Of a stretch of DNA of 64,000 nt, positions 8,669 to 15,939 are shown piece by piece. How positions within the stretch are numbered: position 1 is the stretch's first letter; every line of letters starts with the position of its first letter. The notes below the pieces were generated by a model. That model ran no database searches. It saw only the letters and a program-made list of their open reading frames with translations, and was not told the DNA's origin. The DNA is from JAICKM01 sp038228295. Its GTDB lineage: Bacteria; Chloroflexota; Chloroflexia; QHBQ01; JAICKM01. The position numbers were made by a program, and so were the translations under genes. The stretch lies in the NCBI GenBank assembly GCA_038228295.1, contig JBBRPH010000001.1, forward strand, positions 62,001 to 126,000. Reading direction: 5' to 3'.

Positions 8669-9772
8669 ATGGTAGCGCCGCTATCGGAGCGGGGAGCCGA
8701 ATCACTGGCGCGCTTGCGCCGTGAGCATATTTTGAGTGTCGAGCAATTCAGCCCGGCGCTGTTGCAACCGCTGTTTACGCAGGCCAAAGCCTTTGCCGAG
8801 GGCATCGCCCACGACCAACCGGCCAACGCGCTCGATGGTATGGTGGTCGCCAACCTGTTCTATGAGGCCAGCACCCGCACCGACCTATCGTTCCAGGCCG
8901 CCGTCGCCCGGCTGGGCGGGCGAGTGATCACCACGGCGGGCGGCGTGCATTATTCGTCGGTGACTAAAGGCGAGAGCCTGCACGATACAGTCAAGACGAT
9001 TGCCTGTTACGCCGATGCTATTGTGCTACGTCACTCAGTCAAGGGCGCGGCACGCGAGGCGGCAACCGCCGCCGACGACCTCAGCCGCATCACCGGGCGG
9101 CGCGTGCCGATCATCAACGCCGGCGACGGCATCGGCGAACACCCCACCCAGGCGCTGCTTGACCTCTACACGATCAAAGATCGCTTCGGTGCCGGACTCG
9201 ATGGGCTGACGATCGGCTTCACGGGCGACCTCCGTAACGGGCGCACCGTCCATTCGCTCATCAAACTGTTGGCGATTGACGGTGATCGCGTGCGCCTGGT
9301 CTGCATTGCACCCGCCACGCTGGCGATGCCGCCCGAATATGTGCAGTTTGCCCGCTCGCGCGGCATCGAAGTGCGCGAAACCGAGGATCTGCCGGAGGCG
9401 ATTGCGGACCTTGATGTGTTATATGTGACGCGGGTGCAGAAAGAACGCTTCCTCAGCCGCCAATTGGAAGAGCTGGCCTTGCGCGCATTTGGCGGGCGCT
9501 ATGAGAGTTTGGACGCAGACACACAAGCCGCGCTACGTCCCGTAGCCGAGATCCACGCCGCCCGCGCCTACGAGCAGGCAGGCAGCAATTATGTGATTGA
9601 CGACCTAATCATGCGCCGGGCCAAACGCGACATGATCCTGCTGCACCCACTACCGCGCGTAAGCGAGATCCCGGTGGAGATTGACGACGACCCTCGCGCC
9701 TACTACTTCCGCCAAGTGCAAAATGGGATGTATATCCGGATGGCGCTGCTGGCCGCCGTGCTGGGGCGGTGA
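8669..9772 (+). CDS. pyrB: Aspartate carbamoyltransferase catalytic chain
   Basis: The 367-residue enzyme joins carbamoyl phosphate and aspartate. The start is the ATG after TTAGGAGG. The carbamoyl-phosphate loop reads FYEASTRTD, where most homologues have STRTR or STRTK. The other active-site pieces are present: SSVTKGESLHDT, HPTQALLDLY, GDLRNGRTVHSL, TRVQKER and LHPLPR. It is about 50 residues longer than typical 310-residue chains, with an extended N terminus and an insertion around DLSRITGRRVP. No regulatory chain is seen nearby. The stop overlaps the GTG start of the hydrolase. Confidence 0.93.
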   Translation: MVAPLSERGAESLARLRREHILSVEQFSPALLQPLFTQAKAFAEGIAHDQPANALDGMVVANLFYEASTRTDLSFQAAVARLGGRVITTAGGVHYSSVTKGESLHDTVKTIACYADAIVLRHSVKGAAREAATAADDLSRITGRRVPIINAGDGIGEHPTQALLDLYTIKDRFGAGLDGLTIGFTGDLRNGRTVHSLIKLLAIDGDRVRLVCIAPATLAMPPEYVQFARSRGIEVRETEDLPEAIADLDVLYVTRVQKERFLSRQLEELALRAFGGRYESLDADTQAALRPVAEIHAARAYEQAGSNYVIDDLIMRRAKRDMILLHPLPRVSEIPVEIDDDPRAYYFRQVQNGMYIRMALLAAVLGR

Positions 9773-10677
9773 CCCGGCGCACGGATCAGTGGCTACGCCT
9801 GAGCGACGGGCGGCGCTTAGGGTTCGCCGAGTACGGCGATCCTCTGGGCCGCCCGCTGCTGTTGTTCCACGATACGCCCGGCTCGCGGCTTAAGCGGCAC
9901 CCGGACGACAGGATTGCAGAGGCGCTAGGGGCGCGGATTATTGCGCTGGATCGGCCCGGCTATGGGCTATCCGACCCCCAACCCCAGCGCCGCCTGCTTG
10001 ATTGGCCGGACGATGTGGCGCAATTCGCCGATCGGCTGAGGCTAGCGCGCTTTGCGGTCATGGGCATCTCCGGCGGCGGGCCGTATGCTGCGGCGTGCGC
10101 CTATGCCATGCCGGACCGCGTGCGCCAAGCCGGGATCGTCAGCGGGGCCGGGATGCTGGATGCGCCGGGAGCGACAGCAGGGATGTTGCTGGTGAATCGG
10201 CTGGGCTTACAGGCCGCTCGTCACCTGCCGCCGACTGTACTAACGCACATAACCCGGATGTTATACGCCACGGTGCAGCGCATCCCGGCGCGCCTGTTCG
10301 CGGGCGTGGCCGCCGGCTTGCCCGCTGCCGACCGTGCTGTATTGGCCGATCCTGCGACCTTCGCTAATTCCGTGCTTTCCATCCGTGAGGGGCTGCGCCG
10401 CAGCACGGCGGGTCTCAGTTCCGATATGGCGATTTTAGCCCGCCCGTGGGGATTTCGCTTAGAAGCGATCCGCGTGCCGGTGGCGCTCTGGCACGGCACC
10501 GCCGACAAAAATGTGCCGGTCGCCCTGGCCCAGGTTGTCGCCCGCGCCATCCCCCACTGCTGGGCCACCTTCTATCCCGGCGCAGGCCATCTACTCATGT
10601 ACTCACACTGGCGCACAATTGTAGCGGCGCTAGTCGCGAGCGAAGTAGAAGGAGGAAAAGTAGCAAGTAGCAAGTGA
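9769..10677 (+). CDS. Alpha/beta hydrolase fold protein
   Basis: The 302-residue protein starts with GTG, overlapping the pyrB stop by four bases (GTGA), so it is translationally coupled to pyrB. The nucleophile elbow is GISGGGPYAA near residue 99, with LDRPGYGLSD upstream and the His region PGAGHLLMY near the end. DTPGSRLKR near residue 33 is a typical oxyanion-region motif. The substrate cannot be told from the sequence. The final codons lie in the left arm of a 24-bp inverted repeat that also serves as terminator. Confidence 0.88.
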   Translation: MTRRTDQWLRLSDGRRLGFAEYGDPLGRPLLLFHDTPGSRLKRHPDDRIAEALGARIIALDRPGYGLSDPQPQRRLLDWPDDVAQFADRLRLARFAVMGISGGGPYAAACAYAMPDRVRQAGIVSGAGMLDAPGATAGMLLVNRLGLQAARHLPPTVLTHITRMLYATVQRIPARLFAGVAAGLPAADRAVLADPATFANSVLSIREGLRRSTAGLSSDMAILARPWGFRLEAIRVPVALWHGTADKNVPVALAQVVARAIPHCWATFYPGAGHLLMYSHWRTIVAALVASEVEGGKVASSK

Positions 10678-10721
10678 AAACTGGCACAGCAACTACCTTT
10701 CACTTGCTACTTGCTACTTTT
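10656..10721. terminator. Bidirectional terminator: 24-bp perfect inverted repeat built of heptamers
   Basis: The left arm at 10656-10679 and the right arm at 10698-10721 are exact reverse complements with an 18-base loop. A-tracts and T-tracts lie at the outer ends, so it can terminate both convergent genes. Each arm contains the heptamers GTAGCAA, GTAGCAA, GTGAAAA. The stop codon of the plus-strand hydrolase gene lies inside the left arm. Confidence 0.8.
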
Positions 10722-10736
10722 CACTCACCGTCAGGC

Positions 10737-11681
10737 TTACTTCAGCCGCTTGATGATGTGCCAGCCGTAGGGGCTAGTCTTCGGATCATAGGGGGCGAGT
10801 CCGATCTCGCCCGGCTTCAGCTTGAAGCCGACATTACCGAAGGCCGGAATCATTTGGTCGCGCGGGGCTTCATCGGCATTGGCCGGATCCACGCCCAGGT
10901 TCGCCATCGTATAGATCCCCGGCGCGGCATCGTCGGTGTTATCCTTCACCAACTGCGCAAAATCGGTCCCGCCCTGCGCCTGGGCAAACAGCTTTTCGGC
11001 CAGCGCCTTAGCCTCGTCTTTGCTGCGCGTGATCGTTTTGCCCGGCAAGGTGCCCTGGAAACCGATCAGGATGTGCTGCACGGTGATATGCTGCGGTTCG
11101 CCCGCCGGGACGGCTACCGTCGGCACCGCGCCTAGCCGTTTGATGATGTGCCAACCATAAGGACTGGTCTTCGTATCATACGAAGCCAAGCCGATTTCGC
11201 CGACTTGCAGCGTGAAGCCGACATCACCGAAGGCCGGAATCATGCGGTCGCGTGAATATTCTTTGCTCGATCCCGGCGTGACCCCCAGGTTGGCGAGCGA
11301 GTAGATGCCCGGCGCAGCATCGTCCGTATTATCCTTTACCAGTTGATCAAAGTCGGCCCCGGCTTTGGCCTGTGCGAACAGCTTTTCGGCCAACGCTTTG
11401 GCCTCGTCTTTGCTGCGCGTGATCGGCTTGCTGCCGACGCTGCCCTGGAAGCCGATCAGGATGTGCTGGACCACAATATGCTGTGGTTGCCCCACCGTAG
11501 AGGCAACGGCGGCCGGGGTGCCGGCGGGTTGCGCGCCCACTGCGGTCGGCGGCAGCGCAAAGGTGGTCACAGGGGGCAAGGTCGGCGCAGCAGGGGTGGG
11601 ACTGGGGGCCGCATCACCGCAGCCCGCAAGCAAGACTAGTAGCGCCGCCAAGCCGGACAAAATAGAAGTGCGTAATCGCAT
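10737..11681 (-). CDS. Lipoprotein with two parvulin-type peptidyl-prolyl isomerase domains
   Basis: The 314-residue product has a lipoprotein signal (LLVLLAGC, Cys at about 21), a Pro/Thr linker to about 65, and two tandem rotamase domains of about 105 residues. Each contains QHI.VQHILIGFQG, RSKDEAKALAEKLFAQA, DFxQLVKDNTDDAAPGIY, MIPAFG.VGF and SPYGWHIIKRL. The copies are highly similar to each other, which indicates a recent internal duplication. Parvulins of the PrsA/SurA type help fold secreted proteins at the outer face of the membrane. AAGGAG precedes the ATG. Confidence 0.9.
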   Translation of the reverse strand: MRLRTSILSGLAALLVLLAGCGDAAPSPTPAAPTLPPVTTFALPPTAVGAQPAGTPAAVASTVGQPQHIVVQHILIGFQGSVGSKPITRSKDEAKALAEKLFAQAKAGADFDQLVKDNTDDAAPGIYSLANLGVTPGSSKEYSRDRMIPAFGDVGFTLQVGEIGLASYDTKTSPYGWHIIKRLGAVPTVAVPAGEPQHITVQHILIGFQGTLPGKTITRSKDEAKALAEKLFAQAQGGTDFAQLVKDNTDDAAPGIYTMANLGVDPANADEAPRDQMIPAFGNVGFKLKPGEIGLAPYDPKTSPYGWHIIKRLK

Positions 11682-11780
11682 CGGATCTCCTTGTATAATA
11701 GGGTAGGTCTATTGACAACCCTACTATTATACTGATTTTCGCCCCGATTAGCGAAAGCCCTGGCCCAAAGGAGGTTACTC

Positions 11781-12692
11781 ATGTCTATATCCGTCACCCA
11801 GCGCCTGGCTGGGCTATTTATCGGGATCGGTCTGATCCTGGCCCTGTGGCCGAGCAGTGGGCTACCGGTGAGCGCCGCGCCGGCACCGCTGCCCGTTGCA
11901 GACGTAACCCTGACGCTGGACCCACCTACACCGCAGGAGGGCCACACACTACTGATCCGTGTGCAAGCTCCGACCGGGGCGGGCATGATCGGCGGCAGCC
12001 TGGGCAACAACGCCCTAACTTTCAACTGCTGCACCGGCCGGCAGCCGTGGGCGGTCGCAGGCATCGAGCCGTACCAATCGCCGGCCACCTTGCCGCTGCG
12101 GGTGATCGTGCGGCTGGCTGACGGCAGCGTGCGCTGGGTGGACCAAACGGTGACGGTGCGCCGCTACCCCTACCCCACCCAACGCAGCGTATACTACGGT
12201 CCGCGCTTCGCCCCTGGCGTGCGGCAAACCGAACACGCAACGCTAGCTGCCGTGTTCGCCGGGCGCAGTGGACCGCCACTGTGGAACGGTCCTTTCCTGC
12301 GGCCGTTGCACCGCGCCGTCGTGGTCAACGCGATTTTCGGCGAACGGCGCGCGTTCAACGACGAGCCGCCCTACGAGGTGCATACCGGTGTGGATTATGA
12401 TGCCGCTGCCGGCACGCCGGTCTATGCGCCCGCGCCGGGGCGGGTGGTCTGGGCGCAACCGCTGCAATTGCGTGGCAACACGGTGATCGTGGATCATGGC
12501 GCGGGCGTATTCACGCTCTACGCCCACCTGTCGGCCTTCGGTGTGCGGGTCGGCGACCGCGTACAGACCGGTGACCGGCTGGCGCTGGTCGGCAGCACCG
12601 GCAATGCGCTTGGCCCGCACCTACACTGGGAAGTCCATGCCGCCGGTTCCGCTGTCGAGCCGTTTGAATGGGTGTCGCGCAATTGGCCGTAG
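11781..12692 (+). CDS. Secreted M23 (LytM-type) peptidase
   Basis: The 303-residue protein has an N-terminal signal segment (about 8-35), a beta-rich middle, and a C-terminal M23 domain from about 190. The zinc site is complete, with HTGVDYD (H and D ligands), TLYAHLS and GPHLHWEV (HxH). These enzymes cut peptide cross-links or Gly-rich bridges in the cell wall, or are scaffolds for such enzymes. AAAGGAGG precedes the ATG. Face-to-face AT-rich -10-like boxes lie between it and the divergent parvulin gene. Confidence 0.92.
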   Translation: MSISVTQRLAGLFIGIGLILALWPSSGLPVSAAPAPLPVADVTLTLDPPTPQEGHTLLIRVQAPTGAGMIGGSLGNNALTFNCCTGRQPWAVAGIEPYQSPATLPLRVIVRLADGSVRWVDQTVTVRRYPYPTQRSVYYGPRFAPGVRQTEHATLAAVFAGRSGPPLWNGPFLRPLHRAVVVNAIFGERRAFNDEPPYEVHTGVDYDAAAGTPVYAPAPGRVVWAQPLQLRGNTVIVDHGAGVFTLYAHLSAFGVRVGDRVQTGDRLALVGSTGNALGPHLHWEVHAAGSAVEPFEWVSRNWP

Positions 12693-12748
12693 GCAGCCGG
12701 CGTTAGCTGGGCTACAGACCGACCGAAAATACGCAACGAGGTCAAGCT

Positions 12749-13579
12749 TTACTGCTTATCCACCCTGCTCAAAGCCGCCAACATCGTGGTCTGTAAAGCG
12801 GTCAGCTTGTCTACCCAACCCTGACGGTAGGGGCGCAGAGTTTCGACCAGCACCTGGGCCAGAGCCAAGTGGGCGGCCCACTTGTGGTCGGCAGGCAGGA
12901 TATACCAGGGCGCGTGCGCGGGGCTACAGCGTTGCAGCACCTCTTCGTAAGCAACGGTGTAGTCGGCCCAATAGGCGCGTTCGGCCCAATCGCCGGGGTT
13001 CAGCTTCCAGGCTTTAATGATGTCGGTCTCGCGCGCCAGCAAGCGTTTGCGCTGCTCGTCACGGCCCAGGTGCAGGTAGCACTTAACCAGCAGTGTGCCG
13101 GTCGCGGTCAACAGTTGCTCATAGGCGTTGATCTGGTCATACGCGGCCTCGATCTGCTCCGAGGGCACGAGCTTGTGGACGCGCACCACCAACACCTGCT
13201 CGTAATGCGAACGGTTGTAGACTCCGATCATGCCTTTGGCCGGCGCGGCCTGGTGGATGCGCCAGAGGAAATCGTGCGCCGCCTCGTCAGGAGTAGGCAC
13301 TTTGAAGTCGGTAATCTGCACACCCTGCGGGTTGATCGCGCTGATCACATGATTGATCAGGCTGTCTTTGCCGGCCGCGTCGCGGCCCTGGAGGACGACC
13401 AACAGTGCATGAGTGCGCGCGCCCCACATCAACGCTTGCAACTCGCCTAGTTCAGTCAACAGCGGCACCAGTTGGGCTTCGCAGTCGGCCCGGTCTAGGC
13501 CGCCGTCGGCATCCGTCGCATAGTCGGCTAGCGATACGCGGCGGTTCGGTTCAATTTTGCGGGCCAGGGGTTTTACCAT
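12749..13579 (-). CDS. Polyphosphate kinase 2 family protein
   Basis: The 276-residue product starts at MVKPLARKIEP, where AAGGAG precedes the ATG at 13577-13579. PPK2 motifs are clear: Walker A LQGRDAAGKDS near residue 85, VPTPDEAAHDFLWRIH, the NRSHYEQVLVVRVH segment, and the lid region HLGRDEQRKRLLAR. PPK2 enzymes move phosphate between polyphosphate and nucleoside mono- or diphosphates. The single short domain fits the class used for AMP/ADP phosphorylation, but class cannot be fixed by eye. Confidence 0.9.
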   Translation of the reverse strand: MVKPLARKIEPNRRVSLADYATDADGGLDRADCEAQLVPLLTELGELQALMWGARTHALLVVLQGRDAAGKDSLINHVISAINPQGVQITDFKVPTPDEAAHDFLWRIHQAAPAKGMIGVYNRSHYEQVLVVRVHKLVPSEQIEAAYDQINAYEQLLTATGTLLVKCYLHLGRDEQRKRLLARETDIIKAWKLNPGDWAERAYWADYTVAYEEVLQRCSPAHAPWYILPADHKWAAHLALAQVLVETLRPYRQGWVDKLTALQTTMLAALSRVDKQ

Positions 13580-13705
13580 AATAGCGATCTCCTTTCGTTG
13601 ATGCGACGGGCTACAGCAGAAGCCGTACCGTGGCAAGCGACCCAGCGACCCCGGCGGGCAAGCGGGTAGATATAGGGTAGGGTGCTACCGAAGCAACTGT
13701 TGTGT

Positions 13706-13711
13706 TATGAT
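13706..13711 (+). promoter_or_regulatory. -10 box of a leaderless MFS transporter gene
   Basis: TATGAT ends exactly seven bases before the ATG at 13719, so the expected start site is at or next to the A of the start codon. No ribosome-binding site is present. Confidence 0.55.
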
Positions 13712-13718
13712 AAGCAGT

Positions 13719-14951
13719 ATGAGTGAAGTGATTGAGCACGAAGCGCAAACGCCGGCGCGCCCCTTAGGAGTGCGGCTGCAATTGGGGCTGGCCTTTCTGG
13801 CCTTTACTCTGATCGGAGCAAAGGACGGCGCAGTAGGTGTGCTGCTCCCCAGTTTGCAGCAATTCTATCGAGTAGATAAAGCCACCATTGCCCTACTGTT
13901 CCTGGCGAGTACAGCGGGCTATATGAGCGCCGCCGCGACCAGCGGCGCGTTAGTCGAACGGCTGGGGTTGCGGCGCTTTCTGTTGCTGGGTACGGGCAGC
14001 TTTCTGGGCGGCGTGACACTGCTGACACTACAGCCACCGTTCCTCCTGGTGCTGGTCGTGCTACTGCTGCTCGGTTTGGGGGTAGCGGTCATTGACGCGG
14101 GGCTGAACTCCTATATCGCCGGGCTGCCTAACAATACCGCACTACTCAACTACCTGCACGCCTTCTACGGTCTGGGCGCACTGATCGGGCCGCTGGTCGC
14201 ATCCGGTGTGCTGGCCTTGGGCCTCACGTGGAATAGTGTCTACGCAGTGTGGGGCGTGATCAGCCTGATTGTGCTAGCGGGCGTAATGGGCTGGTTCCCA
14301 GCCCAAGCGGGAGGTACGCAAAAGACCCATCCCGAAGGGGCGGCCTGGCGGGCGACGCTGCGGTTGCGCGTGGTGGTGCTGGGAGCGGCCTTTTTGCTGG
14401 TCTATGTCGGAGCCGAGGTCAGCCTGGGCAGTTGGAGCTATAGCCTGTTGACCGAAGATCGGCGTGAGGCGGCGTTGCTCGCCGGCTGGACTGTCAGCGG
14501 CTACTGGCTGGGTCTCACGTTAGGTCGGCTGCTGCTGGGCCGGCTGGCGGCGCGGATCGGTAATCAACGGCTGATTGAGGGCTGCTTGGCCGGCGTGGTA
14601 ATCGGTCTGGCGGTAGTTTGGCTGATCCCCGGTGGCTTGGGCGCAGCCGTGGGCTTGTGCTTCACCGGCTTCAGCCTGGGGCCGATTTTCCCGACGACGA
14701 TTGCCCTTATGTCGGATCGCGTGCCGAGCCGCCTGCTACCCAGCGCTGTCGGCTTCTTGGCGAGCGCGGCCGGCATCGGCGTAGCGATCTTCCCCTGGAT
14801 CGCCGGCAACCTAGCCCAGCGCATCGGCCTGTGGACGCTGCTGCCCTATGTAATGGGCAGCACCGTCCTCATGTTGGGCCTGTGGTGGGCCATCGGGCGG
14901 ACAAAGGCATCCCCCGTGTCACCCGCAGCTATCGGTCTTTCGACCGATTGA
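13719..14951 (+). CDS. Major facilitator superfamily transporter
   Basis: The 410-residue protein has 12 predicted membrane helices. The MFS loop signature is seen twice: GALVERLGLRRFLLLG after helix 2 in the N half and GRLAARIGNQRLIEG in the C half. The N half also has GLGVAVIDAGLNSYIAGLP. The substrate is unknown; helix pattern and motifs resemble sugar or small-molecule facilitators. I prefer the ATG at 13719 over the one at 13707, because the latter falls inside a TATGAT -10 box. The mRNA is then probably leaderless. Confidence 0.85.
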   Translation: MSEVIEHEAQTPARPLGVRLQLGLAFLAFTLIGAKDGAVGVLLPSLQQFYRVDKATIALLFLASTAGYMSAAATSGALVERLGLRRFLLLGTGSFLGGVTLLTLQPPFLLVLVVLLLLGLGVAVIDAGLNSYIAGLPNNTALLNYLHAFYGLGALIGPLVASGVLALGLTWNSVYAVWGVISLIVLAGVMGWFPAQAGGTQKTHPEGAAWRATLRLRVVVLGAAFLLVYVGAEVSLGSWSYSLLTEDRREAALLAGWTVSGYWLGLTLGRLLLGRLAARIGNQRLIEGCLAGVVIGLAVVWLIPGGLGAAVGLCFTGFSLGPIFPTTIALMSDRVPSRLLPSAVGFLASAAGIGVAIFPWIAGNLAQRIGLWTLLPYVMGSTVLMLGLWWAIGRTKASPVSPAAIGLSTD

Positions 14952-14976
14952 CCACCCACTCCGGCTCCGGTATGAT
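14948..14976 (+). promoter_or_regulatory. Sigma70 promoter for a short terminated transcript
   Basis: TTGACC at 14948-14953 and TATGAT at 14971-14976 are 17 bases apart. The -35 overlaps the MFS stop codon. Transcription from about 14983 would reach the terminator at 15251, giving an RNA of about 270 bases. Confidence 0.7.
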
Positions 14977-15075
14977 AGAGGAGGTTGGGCCGGAGTGCAA
15001 GGGTTATCCTCCAAGATATGCTCCCTTGTGCAACAACTCGTCCAGCCGTTTTCTTTACCCGAAAGGATCGACCCA

Positions 15076-15192
15076 ATGCGCCCTACAATACGCCGGCCGG
15101 ATAATCAGCGCACCCTAGCGACTCAGCCCAGTATAGCCGGTGATTCGATCCTGCGCGCCATCCGCCCAGAATGGACGCGCCTCCGCCTGTAG
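15076..15192 (+). CDS. Possible 38-residue basic protein
   Basis: The frame starts at ATG 15076-15078 with AAGGAT about eight bases before it. It ends at TAG 15190-15192, just before two hairpins and the terminator. The product (MRPTIRRPDNQRTLATQ... ending WTRLRL) is basic with no membrane segment and no known family. It could be a real small protein or a chance frame in a regulatory RNA. Confidence 0.35.
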   Translation: MRPTIRRPDNQRTLATQPSIAGDSILRAIRPEWTRLRL

Positions 15193-15216
15193 CACACCTC
15201 GTATCCCCACGGATAC

Positions 15217-15251
15217 AACCGGGTGGCGGCTACGGCCCCACCCGGTTTTTT
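15217..15251 (+). terminator. Rho-independent terminator
   Basis: AACCGGGTGG at 15217-15226 pairs with CCACCCGGTT at 15238-15247 and is followed by a run of six T (15246-15251). It closes the short unit that begins near 14983 and insulates the RNA array downstream. Confidence 0.85.
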
Positions 15252-15315
15252 GTCGCATTGAACGCCGAGTTGAAAGTGCAAAGTTGGACATGGGCCACTT
15301 TTCACTACTTACATT

Positions 15316-15388
15316 GAGGCATCAGGGCAGCGGAGTGCCCGCAACCTTGTCACGGTTGAGATCAGGGGTTCGAGTCCCCTATGCCTCG
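15316..15388 (+). tRNA. tRNA-Asp(GTC)-like, atypical
   Basis: A full cloverleaf folds. The acceptor is GAGGCAT/ATGCCTC, the D-arm GGGC-AGCGGAGT-GCCC, the anticodon arm CAACC-TTGTCAC-GGTTG (anticodon GTC at 15349-15351), the variable loop AGATC, and the T-arm AGGGG-TTCGAGT-CCCCT. The discriminator is G, as in tRNA-Asp. It is odd in having C instead of T at position 8 and a reversed G-C pair at 11-24, where nearly all elongator tRNAs have Y-R. It lacks the 49-base insert of its neighbours and encodes no CCA. It may be a minor or degenerate tRNA at the head of the array. Confidence 0.6.
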
Positions 15389-15390
15389 CT

Positions 15391-15494
15391 CATACGACGG
15401 GCCGGCGGAACTGGGTTATCTGGTCTTAGCGGGTTCAAACCCTGCCGGTTGGCGCAAGCCGACTGTACCCAGGCCATCTCTTGCCCGTCGTGTG
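15391..15494 (+). ncRNA. Circularly permuted tRNA-like Y RNA (YrlA type)
   Basis: The ends pair in a 12-bp helix (15391-15402 with 15483-15494). Just inside are GGGCCGG on the 5' side and CTCTTGCCC on the 3' side, resembling the GGUCCGA / CUUGAC Ro60-binding element of animal Y RNAs. Next comes a CTGGGT/ACCCAG stem. Inside that is a normal T-arm (GCGGG-TTCAAAC-CCTGC, 15429-15445), then an acceptor-like 8-bp stem closed by a GCAA tetraloop (15446-15465), then TA as at tRNA positions 8-9. The order T-arm, acceptor, TA is a circular permutation of tRNA, as I recall for published YrlA RNAs. A TROVE gene lies 790 bases downstream. Confidence 0.7.
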
Positions 15495-15521
15495 AACCTT
15501 TACAACTGCATAGCGTACTTT

Positions 15522-15644
15522 GAGGACGTAGTTTAGTGGCCTAGAACAGCTACAACGCCATTCCCGTTTTTGCCCCGGCGGGGCCGTAGGCGAATGGTTA
15601 CCTTCCCACGGAGCAGATCGCAGGTTCGAATCCTGCCGTCCTCA
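15522..15644 (+). tRNA. tRNA-like RNA with Gly(CCC) anticodon arm interrupted by a 49-nt Y-type hairpin
   Basis: The acceptor is GAGGACG/CGTCCTC, the D-arm GTTT...GAAC and the T-arm GCAGG-TTCGAAT-CCTGC. The anticodon stem GCT+CC / GGAGC with loop TTCCCAC is complete only if 15552-15600 (49 bases) is skipped. The skipped block folds as CCATTC/GAATGG plus GCCCC-ggc-GGGGC, with TTTTTGCC and GGGGCCG facing each other, then GGTTA. CCA follows the discriminator A (15645-15647), the only encoded CCA in the array. The A at the discriminator and the A2-T71 pair do not fit usual tRNA-Gly identity, so charging is doubtful. It may be a tRNA or a tRNA mimic. Confidence 0.6.
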
Positions 15645-15681
15645 CCAGCGGTGTCCGTCCAGGGCATCGGCTGCCACGCAA

Positions 15682-15802
15682 GGGGACGTAGCTCAGTGGT
15701 AGAGCGGCTAAAGCACCATCACCAATTTCGCCTCACGGGGCCGGCGGCTGACGGTTACCATTCGGGATGGGCAGGTCGCAGGTTCAATTCCTGCCGTCTC
15801 CA
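15682..15802 (+). tRNA. tRNA-like RNA with Pro(CGG) anticodon arm interrupted by a 49-nt Y-type hairpin
   Basis: The acceptor is GGGGACG/CGTCTCC, the D-arm GCTC-AGTGGTA-GAGC and the T-arm GCAGG-TTCAATT-CCTGC. Skipping 15709-15757 (49 bases) restores the anticodon stem GCCCA/TGGGC with loop TTCGGGA: anticodon CGG and G37, as in tRNA-Pro. The insert has CCATCA/TGACGG (one A-C mismatch), TTTCGCC opposite GGGGCCGG, and the GGTTA tail. A G1-C72 pair is unusual for bacterial tRNA-Pro. CCA is not encoded. Confidence 0.6.
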
Positions 15803-15939
15803 CCCCTACACCACCGGTATCGGCTGCGTAGCAGCAATAGGTTACACGGTGGCGTAGGAGGTCGGGAGGGATACGGGGCTAGTCAATGCCCGATCCGTCC
15901 CGGCTTCACTTCATATCACGCTTAATAGAATAGACACTT

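Larger units (their letters stand above)
14983..15251 (+). ncRNA. Short independent transcription unit (small mRNA or regulatory RNA)
   Basis: A good promoter and a strong terminator bracket this stretch. The 5' half forms a hairpin from TGCAAGGG to CCCTTGTGCA (about 14996-15035). A further perfect 6-bp hairpin GTATCC-ccac-GGATAC sits at 15201-15216 just before the terminator. It contains a 38-codon reading frame. It does not match 6S, tmRNA, SRP or RNase P RNA as far as I can see. Confidence 0.4.

Noticed and set aside
13707..13721. Upstream ATG at 13707 as MFS start
   Set aside because: It lies within the TATGAT -10 box and has no RBS. The ATG at 13719 fits a leaderless start.
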